From JBBILG01 sp037445085 (GTDB lineage: Bacteria; Pseudomonadota; Gammaproteobacteria; Burkholderiales; Methylophilaceae), in assembly GCA_037445085.1 (NCBI GenBank), contig JBBILG010000051.1:1-13570 (forward strand): a stretch of 13,570 nt of DNA, given 5' to 3'. The position numbers were made by a program, and so were the translations under genes. The notes under the pieces are model-generated. The model made no database searches, had not been told where the DNA came from, and saw only the letters and a list, made by a program, of their open reading frames with translations. This document shows positions 7,935-13,570 of the stretch, one piece after another; the stretch's first letter is position 1; every line of letters begins with the position of its first letter.

Positions 7935-8558
7935 ATGAGCGATTACCACACCCTGCTGGCCACCCTGCAGCGCATCGCCGACGAGGCGCAGCGGCGGCCG
8001 CTTTCCCTGGGGGAGGTGGTGGACAGTCTGGACGAAGCGGCCTACGCGTTTGCCGTCGTCATCCTCACGCTGCCCTTCCTGCAGCCCGTGCCGCTGGGGC
8101 CGATCACGGTGGCGGCCGGTCTGGGCTTTGCCGCGCTGGGCTGGCAATTACTGCGCGGGCACGAATCGCCGGTGCTGCCGCGCAAGATACGCGAGGCCGA
8201 ACTCAGCGAAAAAACCTGGCGCACCATCGTCAAGGCATGCATGAAGATCCTTGGTTTCTGCCGCAAATTCACGCGTCCGCGCATGCAGCACCTGGTCACC
8301 GGCCGTCTCGGCCAGAAGGTCGGCGGGCTGATCATGCTGGCAGGCGGTCTGCTGATGGCGATTCCGTTTCCCATTCCCTTGCCCGGAAACAACGCGCTGC
8401 CGGCCCTGGCCATGCTGTTCCAGGCCATCGGAGAGCTGGAAGAGGATGGCATGATGATCTTCATCGCCCTGTTCTGGCTGGTGGCGAGCGTGGTGTATTT
8501 CGCGGTGTACTACCTGATCCTGTGGTTTTTCGGCAAGGGTGCGCTGGCTTTCCTGTAG
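7935..8558 (+). CDS. exoD: ExoD-family exopolysaccharide synthesis membrane protein
   Basis: A 207-residue integral membrane protein of the ExoD family, named for a rhizobial protein needed for exopolysaccharide production and alkaline tolerance; its biochemical role is unknown. Family segments include the N-terminal SLGEVVDSLDEAAYAF, the Pro-rich PFLQPVPLGPIT, and the pair AIPFPIPLPGNNALPALAM. Hydrophobic stretches lie at about residues 36-73, 128-165 and 171-198. The start is supported by GGGAG about 11 nt upstream, overlapping the end of uppP. Close linkage to uppP suggests a shared envelope or polysaccharide role, but that is inference. Confidence 0.88.
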   Translation: MSDYHTLLATLQRIADEAQRRPLSLGEVVDSLDEAAYAFAVVILTLPFLQPVPLGPITVAAGLGFAALGWQLLRGHESPVLPRKIREAELSEKTWRTIVKACMKILGFCRKFTRPRMQHLVTGRLGQKVGGLIMLAGGLLMAIPFPIPLPGNNALPALAMLFQAIGELEEDGMMIFIALFWLVASVVYFAVYYLILWFFGKGALAFL

Positions 8559-8600
8559 TTCTGGTAAAGTCGGAAGCCTGCGGTTTCGTCAGGGGCGGAC

Positions 8601-11582
8601 ATGAACAAATTGCTCAAATACGGGCTGCTCGCCCTGGGCGGCGTGGTCGCGCTGCTGGTCGTGGCGGCGGTGGTGCTGGCGCTGACCTTCGATCCCAACG
8701 ACTACAAGCCCCTCATCGTCAAGATGGTCCAGGACAAGAAGCAGCGCACGCTCAACATCGAGGGCGACATCAGGCTGGCGTTCTGGCCCAAACTGGGTGC
8801 CGATCTCGGCCGCATCACACTTTCCGGGCGCAACAGCGAGGAAGTGTTCGCTTCCATGGAAAGCGCCAGGCTGTTCGTCGCGGTGATGCCGCTGCTGCGC
8901 CGTGAACTGGTGGTGGATACCGTGCGTATCGACGGCGTGCGGGCCAACATCGTGCGTTATCGGGACGGCAGCACCAATTTCGATGATCTGTTGAGCGAGG
9001 AGGAGGAATCCGAGGGGCTCAAATTCGACATCGACGGCGTGCGGGTCGGCAATTCCGCGCTCAATATCCACGACGAGATGGGCGGCCGCAACCTCGCCCT
9101 TTCGGAGCTGGAGTTGCAGACCGGCCGCGTGGCGAAGAACCGGCCGATCAATCTGAAAACGGCATTCAAGGCGAAGGTGGACAATCCTGCCGTCGATGCC
9201 AGGGTGCAGTTCAAGGGTGCGCTGCTGGCCGATGCCGAAAACGGGCAGTATGGCGCCAGAGGCATGGTGCTGGCGGTGCGGGGGAATGTCGCCATGCTGG
9301 AGGCGGCCGACATCAGGCTGTCTGGTGACGTGGAAGCCCGGCCGGCGCAAACCGAATTCAGCGTGGACGATCTCAGGCTGGCGCTCAAGGCCGATCTGGA
9401 TGGCCAGGCGCTCAAGCTGGATGCGGATGCGCCGCGCCTGTCCGCGCGCAAAGACGAGGTGAGCGGCAGGCAGGCAACGGTCAGGCTGAGCCGCAGCCGT
9501 GGCGACGACACCTTGGCCGCCGATCTGGTGGTGGCCGATCTCCAGGGTTCGCCCAGGGCCTTCCACAGCCCCGGCATCACCGGCGAGATTTCCGGCAGGC
9601 AGGGCAAGCGCACGCTGTCCGGCAAGTTCAGTTCTCCCTTCAACGGCGATCTGGAAAACCTGGTGTTCGATCTCGCCAGGCTGTCCGGCAACGTGGACAT
9701 CCAGGACCCCGCGCTGCCCCGCGGCGCGGCCAAGGTGGCCTTCGATGTCAACGCCCGCGCCGACATCAGGAACGAGCAGGCCAAAGTGGCGCTGAGCGCG
9801 GACATCGACGGCGCGAAACTCAACGGCAACGTGGCGGTTGCAGGCTTCGGCAAGCCGCATGTCAAATTCGACCTCACCGCGGAGCGGCTCGACCTCAACA
9901 AGCTGCTCGGCAGCGGCGAGACCAGGGCGCGGCCCGCCCCCGCCAAGCCGGCCGACCTCTCGGCCTTGCGGGATGTCATCGCCGAAGGCCGGCTCGGCAT
10001 CGGCGAGATTCTCTACGACAGATACCGCATCGCCAGCCTGGCGATGGTGGTGAAGGCGGACGGCCGGACGCTCACCGTGAGCCCGCTGTCGGCGAAATTC
10101 GACGACAGCCAGATCAAGGGCAGCGTGGGCATCCGCAACTTCGAGCGGGCGTTGTACGTGTTCGATCTCGACCTCGACCGCATCGACCTCGACCGTTACC
10201 TGCCCCGGAAACCCGCTGCCGGCACCCGGGCACCGGCAGGCCCGCCGGGCGGGCCACTCGACCTCTCCGCGCTCAAGGCGCTCAACGCACAGGGGAGCTT
10301 GCGCATCGGCAGCCTCGAATACGGCGACATCCGCAGTTCCAACATCCGCATCGACCTCCAGGCGGACGGCGAGAAGCTCAGCGTGGACCCCCTTTCCGCC
10401 AGGGTGGACGACAGCCAGCTCAAGGCCAGGGTGGGCATCACCCGCTTCGCCAACCCGCAGTTCAGCTTTGATGTCGACATCGACCGCCTCGATGTGGACC
10501 GCTACGTGGCCAGGAAGGAGGGTGCATCCAGACCTGCGGCGGGCCGGAGTGCGGGCGATGACACGCCGATCGACCTCGCCGCCCTGAAGAATCTCGATGC
10601 CAGCGGCGAGGCGCACATCGGCGCGCTCAAGATTGCCAATGTCAAAACCAGCAACGTGCAGGTCGGCCTCAAAGCCGAGGGCGGGCTGGTCGATCTCGCA
10701 CCGTTTTCCGCCCGTCTCTACCAGGGCAGCATGGCTGGCACGCTGCGGGTGGATGTCCGCGCCACGCCGGCCATTGCCGTCAGGCAGGACATGCAGGGCA
10801 TCAGCATCGGCCCGCTGCTGGCGGATGCCATCAACAATGACATGCTGGACGGCAGAGGCAGCCTCGGGCTGGACGTGAAAACCCAGGGCGCCAGCGTCGG
10901 CGCGCTGAAGAAAGGGCTCAATGGCACGGCGGCACTCCATCTGACGGACGGCGCCATCCAGGGCTTCGACCTCGCCGGCACCATCCGCGAAGCGCAATCC
11001 CGGCTCAACGTGCTCAAGGCACAGGGCGAGCTTGGCGCCGACCGGAGCAAGAAGACCGATTTCAGCGAGATGAAGGCCAGCTTCAAAATCAGCAATGGGG
11101 TCGCCCGCAACGACGATCTCGACATCAAGTCGCCACTGTTTCGCATCACCGGCAGCGGTGACATCGACATCGGCAACGAAAGGCTCAACTACCTGGCCAA
11201 GCCCACCGTGGTGGCCACGCTCAAGGGCCAGGGTGGAGCCGATCTCGGCCAGCTCAAGGGGGTCACCATCCCGGTGCGGGTGACCGGCACCTTCAGCGCA
11301 CCCCAATACGGCCCGGATTTCGCTGCGCTCGGCACCGCCCTGGCGCAGAAGCAGCTGCTGGACAAGGTGGGTGGCGACAAGGCCGTGCCGTTGCAGAAAC
11401 TCATGGAAGGCGACCAAGCCGGCGCGCTGGAGGGTCTAGTCGGCGGCAGGAAGGCGCCCGCCCCCGCGCCGCAGGAAGGCGACGCGGAGGGGGCGGCATC
11501 CGCGGAACCCGCTCCGGCCGAGCAGCCCAAACAGGAAACGCTTGAAGAGCAGCTCAAGAAAAAACTCAAGCTGCCGTTCTGA
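8601..11582 (+). CDS. asmA: AsmA-family envelope protein with tandem internal repeats
   Basis: A 993-residue AsmA-family protein, anchored by one N-terminal membrane helix (about residues 5-28) with the rest in the periplasm. The family belongs to the bridge-like, repeating beta-groove proteins linked to lipid transport and outer-membrane homeostasis. The AsmA N-terminal domain is clear (DPNDYKPLIVKMVQDKKQRT, then LNIEGDIRLAFWPKLGADLG). The C-terminal AsmA domain includes RQDMQGISIGPLLADA, LTDGAIQGFDLA and LNYLAKPTVVATLKG. Between them lie three related units of about 103 residues starting near P450, P552 and P656. E. coli AsmA has 617 residues, so this copy is expanded. The tail is Pro/Ala/Glu-rich and ends LEEQLKKKLKLPF. 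mutY follows immediately, a common proteobacterial pairing. Confidence 0.92.
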   Translation: MNKLLKYGLLALGGVVALLVVAAVVLALTFDPNDYKPLIVKMVQDKKQRTLNIEGDIRLAFWPKLGADLGRITLSGRNSEEVFASMESARLFVAVMPLLRRELVVDTVRIDGVRANIVRYRDGSTNFDDLLSEEEESEGLKFDIDGVRVGNSALNIHDEMGGRNLALSELELQTGRVAKNRPINLKTAFKAKVDNPAVDARVQFKGALLADAENGQYGARGMVLAVRGNVAMLEAADIRLSGDVEARPAQTEFSVDDLRLALKADLDGQALKLDADAPRLSARKDEVSGRQATVRLSRSRGDDTLAADLVVADLQGSPRAFHSPGITGEISGRQGKRTLSGKFSSPFNGDLENLVFDLARLSGNVDIQDPALPRGAAKVAFDVNARADIRNEQAKVALSADIDGAKLNGNVAVAGFGKPHVKFDLTAERLDLNKLLGSGETRARPAPAKPADLSALRDVIAEGRLGIGEILYDRYRIASLAMVVKADGRTLTVSPLSAKFDDSQIKGSVGIRNFERALYVFDLDLDRIDLDRYLPRKPAAGTRAPAGPPGGPLDLSALKALNAQGSLRIGSLEYGDIRSSNIRIDLQADGEKLSVDPLSARVDDSQLKARVGITRFANPQFSFDVDIDRLDVDRYVARKEGASRPAAGRSAGDDTPIDLAALKNLDASGEAHIGALKIANVKTSNVQVGLKAEGGLVDLAPFSARLYQGSMAGTLRVDVRATPAIAVRQDMQGISIGPLLADAINNDMLDGRGSLGLDVKTQGASVGALKKGLNGTAALHLTDGAIQGFDLAGTIREAQSRLNVLKAQGELGADRSKKTDFSEMKASFKISNGVARNDDLDIKSPLFRITGSGDIDIGNERLNYLAKPTVVATLKGQGGADLGQLKGVTIPVRVTGTFSAPQYGPDFAALGTALAQKQLLDKVGGDKAVPLQKLMEGDQAGALEGLVGGRKAPAPAPQEGDAEGAASAEPAPAEQPKQETLEEQLKKKLKLPF
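9948..10751 (+). repeat. Three tandem ~103-residue coding repeats within asmA
   Basis: Units begin at 9948 (PADLSALRDVIAEGRLGIG), 10254 (PLDLSALKALNAQGSLRIG) and 10566 (PIDLAALKNLDASGEAHIG), spaced 306 and 312 bp. Units 1 and 2 share PLSA(K/R)xDDSQ(I/L)K, VGI, and FD(L/V)D(L/I)DR(I/L)D(L/V)DRY. Unit 3 instead continues into FSARLYQGSMAGTLRVDV, the standard AsmA continuation, so it looks like the ancestral copy. DNA similarity between units has drifted, so the duplication is not recent. Confidence 0.8.
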
Positions 11583-11592
11583 GCCCGCGGCA

Positions 11593-12645
11593 GTGGATTC
11601 GTCCGATGCCGGGTTTGCCGCCGGCGTGGTCGCCTGGCATCGGCAGCACGGCCGCCACGACCTGCCCTGGCAGGGCGGACGCGATCCCTATGCCGTCTGG
11701 GTCTCCGAAATCATGCTGCAACAGACCCGGGTGGCGGCCGTCATCCCCTATTATTGCCGTTTCATGGCGCGTTTCCCCGACATCGCCACGCTTGCCGTCG
11801 CCGCCGAGGACGACGTGCTGCGGCACTGGAGCGGGCTCGGTTACTACGCGCGGGCGCGCAACCTGCACGCGGCGGCGCGCGCCATCGTCGGGCGGCACGC
11901 TGGCGAGTTCCCGCGCGACCCCGCTGCCATCGCCACACTGCCCGGCATCGGCCGCTCCACCGCTGCCGCCATCGCCGCTTTCGCTTTTGGCGTGCGCGGC
12001 GCCATCCTGGACGGCAACGTGAAGCGGGTGTTGGCCCGCTGCTTCGGCGTGGAAGGCTGGCCCGGCCAGCCGGCCGTGCAACGGCGTCTGTGGGCGCTGG
12101 CGGAGCGTCTGCTGCCGGAGGGCGGCATCGAGAGCTACACACAAGGTTTGATGGACCTGGGGGCAGCCGTCTGCACCCGCGCGCGGCCCGCCTGCGCCGG
12201 CTGCCCGCTGGCGCAGCGATGCGTCGCCCTGCGCGAAGGCCGGGTTGCCGGACTGCCCTGGCCCAAGCCGCGTCGGGCGTTGCCGCAGAAGCGCACGGTG
12301 ATGCTGCTGCTTTGCCGTGGCAATGAGATTCTGCTGGAGAAGCGCCCGCCCAGCGGCCTCTGGGGCGGCCTGTGGAGCCTGCCCGAAGCGGAGCCCGGCG
12401 CCGACGCGGAAGAGGTGGCGCGCCTGCGCTACGGGGTGGAAGCCGAGGTGCTGCCGCCGTTGTCGCCGCAGGAGCACGCCCTCACCCACTTTCGCCTGCT
12501 GGTCATCCCGCAACCACTGCTGGTGGTGAGCGCTCACCTCGTTCAGGAACCTTGTGCATTGTGGCTTGACCGCCACGATGCGGTGGATGCGGCGGTGCCG
12601 GCGCCGGTCAGGAAGATATTGCGGCAGATGCCTGATTTGGGATGA
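11593..12645 (+). CDS. mutY: A/G-specific adenine glycosylase MutY
   Basis: A 350-residue DNA repair glycosylase that removes adenine mispaired with 8-oxoguanine. The catalytic Glu is E39 in WVSEIMLQQTR and the catalytic Asp is D140 in AILDGNVKRVLARCF, after the helix-hairpin-helix LPGIGRSTAAAIAAFAFG. The [4Fe-4S] ligands C194, C201, C204 and C210 have the exact C-X6-C-X2-C-X5-C spacing. The C-terminal Nudix-like recognition domain starts near residue 235, with SGLWGGLWSLPE and HALTHFRL. The frame is open from a TTG at 11542 inside asmA. I prefer the GTG at 11593, ten nt after the asmA stop, because it gives the usual N-terminus; it lacks a strong Shine-Dalgarno, which suggests coupling to asmA translation. 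Confidence 0.95.
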   Translation: MDSSDAGFAAGVVAWHRQHGRHDLPWQGGRDPYAVWVSEIMLQQTRVAAVIPYYCRFMARFPDIATLAVAAEDDVLRHWSGLGYYARARNLHAAARAIVGRHAGEFPRDPAAIATLPGIGRSTAAAIAAFAFGVRGAILDGNVKRVLARCFGVEGWPGQPAVQRRLWALAERLLPEGGIESYTQGLMDLGAAVCTRARPACAGCPLAQRCVALREGRVAGLPWPKPRRALPQKRTVMLLLCRGNEILLEKRPPSGLWGGLWSLPEAEPGADAEEVARLRYGVEAEVLPPLSPQEHALTHFRLLVIPQPLLVVSAHLVQEPCALWLDRHDAVDAAVPAPVRKILRQMPDLG

Positions 12646-12669
12646 AACAACCAGACTCGACTTCCGCTA

Positions 12670-12923
12670 ATGGAGGATGTGGTGCAACCCGTGAACCCGT
12701 TGCGGGCCAGGACATCATGGTCGCGCCTGGGGGAAGCCATCGAGCAGGGGCGGGAGCGGGAAATCATCATCGCCCGCAACGGCTGCCAGGCTGGTGCCGG
12801 TGGAAGCGGCACCGGCTGGCAAGCGGATCGGTGTCGCCAAGGGCAGGTTCGAGGTGCCGGACAACATTAGACGAGCAGGATCCGGAGGTGGCCCGCTACA
12901 GCGATACCATCATGCTGGCTTGA
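12670..12923 (+). pseudogene. Frameshifted Phd/YefM-family antitoxin remnant
   Basis: Three reading frames in sequence spell one antitoxin. Frame one from 12670 gives VNPLRARTSWSRLGEAIEQG and REREIIIARNG, the DNA-binding half. Near 12784 the frame shifts, and ARLVPVEAAPAGKRIGVAKG then RFEVPDNI follow, the usual toxin-facing half. Near 12868 it shifts again to DEQDPEVARYSDTIMLA and a stop at 12921. Intact relatives read IIARNGRPVARLVP at the first break, so about eight bases are missing there; the second break looks like one extra A. GGAGG (12672-12676) could serve a GTG at 12682. No toxin gene (PIN, RelE or Doc type) follows, since soxZ runs in from the other strand. It lies 24 nt after mutY. 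Confidence 0.75.
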
Positions 12924-12973
12924 GGCGTCGCCGGGACGGATGGATCCGGTCACCCGGGAATCACGACCGGCAC

Positions 12974-13291
12974 TCAGCCGGCTTCCACGGCGGTTTCTGC
13001 CGAATGACTCTCGCCCTTGTTGTCCACCCAGCGGAGGGCGAGGCGGTCGCCGACTCTGGCGCCCCTGAGGCGGAAGGCGAGATAGGGGTTCTTGGAAATG
13101 CCGGTGCCCCACTGCGCTTCCAGCACGATTTTGTCGTTGAGGGTGACGGTGACCAACTGGATGAAGTGCGCGGGCACGGTTTCGCCGCCCTCGTTGAGGC
13201 GCCGCCCGGTTTCCATCGGGTGGGTCATCAGCGCCCTCACTTCGGTGACCTCGCCACTGAGGCGGGCGCGGATGCGGATCATGTTCGTCAT
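12974..13291 (-). CDS. soxZ: Thiosulfate oxidation carrier subunit SoxZ
   Basis: A 105-residue SoxZ, partner of SoxY in the periplasmic SoxYZ carrier that holds sulfur intermediates for the Sox enzymes. Family features: IRIRARLSGEVTEVRALMTHPMETG near the N-terminus (split here as IRIRARLSGEVTEVR and ALMTHPMETG), then VPAHFIQLVTVTLN, GTGISKNPYLAFRLRGARVG and a C-terminal RWVDNKGES. SoxZ has no signal peptide of its own and is exported together with SoxY. The ATG at 13291-13289 is chosen because GGAG sits six nt before it; a TTG twelve bases upstream overlaps that site. It lies 42 nt after soxY and converges on the antitoxin remnant. Confidence 0.95.
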   Translation of the reverse strand: MTNMIRIRARLSGEVTEVRALMTHPMETGRRLNEGGETVPAHFIQLVTVTLNDKIVLEAQWGTGISKNPYLAFRLRGARVGDRLALRWVDNKGESHSAETAVEAG

Positions 13292-13333
13292 GGAAAGCTC
13301 CAAATTACGGGCCGGTCTGGTGAAAGATCCGGG

Positions 13334-13570
13334 CTAGCCGCAGCCGCCGATGGCCACTTCCACCATGCGCGTGGTGCTGTAGTAGTGGTCGCCGGCCTTG
13401 ACGATGGCCTTGAGTTCTGAGGTTTCCGCCATCTTGATGCGCGTGATCACGGAAGGCTCGGTGCCTGCGGGGAACAGGAAGTTGGCCACCAGCGGTGTCG
13501 GGTTCTTCTCCACCAGGATGGCGATGGCCTCGGTGCCGGGGATGCGGCTGGTCACCTCGATCTGCACGAT
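13334..13570 (-). CDS. soxY: Thiosulfate oxidation carrier SoxY, C-terminal part (runs off the window)
   Basis: The last 78 codons of soxY; the 5' part, including the Tat signal, lies beyond position 13570. The visible part has the SoxY marks IVEKNPTPLVA-like (here ILVEKNPTPLVANF), TRIKMAETSELKAIVKAG, and the swinging-arm end VEVAIGGCG. The Cys two residues from the end covalently carries the sulfur substrate during thiosulfate oxidation. Most described SoxY proteins end GGCGG, whereas this one stops after GGCG, one glycine short. The soxY-soxZ order on the same strand is the standard arrangement. Confidence 0.95.
   Translation of the reverse strand: MVQIEVTSRIPGTEAIAILVEKNPTPLVANFLFPAGTEPSVITRIKMAETSELKAIVKAGDHYYSTTRMVEVAIGGCG

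Noticed and set aside
5408..7936. An 842-codon minus-strand open frame spanning several genes
   Set aside because: It runs antisense through the pseudouridine synthase and uppP genes with no coherent domains. Only its part at 5700-5956 carries recognisable motifs, reported as a gene remnant.
8589..11417. A 942-codon open frame on the minus strand opposite asmA
   Set aside because: It is the mirror of a GC-rich coding gene. Its product is rich in His, Gly, Ala and Val without domains, while the plus strand has clear AsmA domains.
12794..13420. A 208-codon plus-strand open frame from the antitoxin remnant into soxZ/soxY
   Set aside because: Only the first ~27 codons resemble antitoxin; the rest is antisense to soxZ and soxY, which are clear genes.

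Overview
The window looks like chromosomal DNA from a GC-rich, Gram-negative bacterium. The most likely source is a sulfur-oxidising betaproteobacterium, for example from the Thiobacillaceae, Sterolibacteriaceae or Rhodocyclaceae. The evidence is an outer-membrane TolC channel, a large AsmA protein, adjacent soxY and soxZ thiosulfate-oxidation carrier genes, and a TPP-riboswitch-controlled thiC. The genus is inferred; no rRNA or tRNA gene is visible.

Layout. Positions 102-2788 form a minus-strand block: a Pcm-type methyltransferase, then a TolC-family outer-membrane protein, then an isochorismatase-like hydrolase joined to tolC by an ATGA overlap. A 415-base divergent region (2789-3203) holds promoters for both sides, a TPP riboswitch and an inserted repeat of about 145 bp with inverted ends. 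Next comes thiC (3204-5075), followed 4 nt later by a pRiA4b ORF-3-like gene. The gap 5671-6070 carries a decayed 3' fragment of a helicase or type III restriction-like gene on the minus strand. Plus-strand housekeeping genes follow: an RluB/RluF-type pseudouridine synthase, uppP, exoD, a giant asmA and mutY. A frameshifted Phd/YefM antitoxin remnant follows mutY. The window ends with minus-strand soxZ and the 3' end of soxY.

How the genes fit together. uppP (undecaprenyl phosphate recycling), exoD (exopolysaccharide-related membrane protein), asmA (envelope lipid homeostasis) and tolC (export) are all envelope genes. thiC makes the thiamine pyrimidine under TPP feedback, and its neighbour may be co-transcribed. 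soxYZ encode the carrier that holds sulfur intermediates during thiosulfate oxidation. Two gene fossils and one MITE-like element show past mobile-element and defence or toxin-antitoxin traffic.

No complete new biological system is visible. The most interesting signals are: (i) a thiC expression platform with two mutually exclusive pairings whose shared loop has been enlarged by a palindromic repeat; (ii) a perfect 16-bp palindrome over the tolC -10 and start codon, with a possible leaderless transcript; (iii) three tandem copies of a ~103-residue unit in AsmA; (iv) a pRiA4b ORF-3-like gene placed directly behind thiC; and (v) a strong context rule for the Arg codon AGG.
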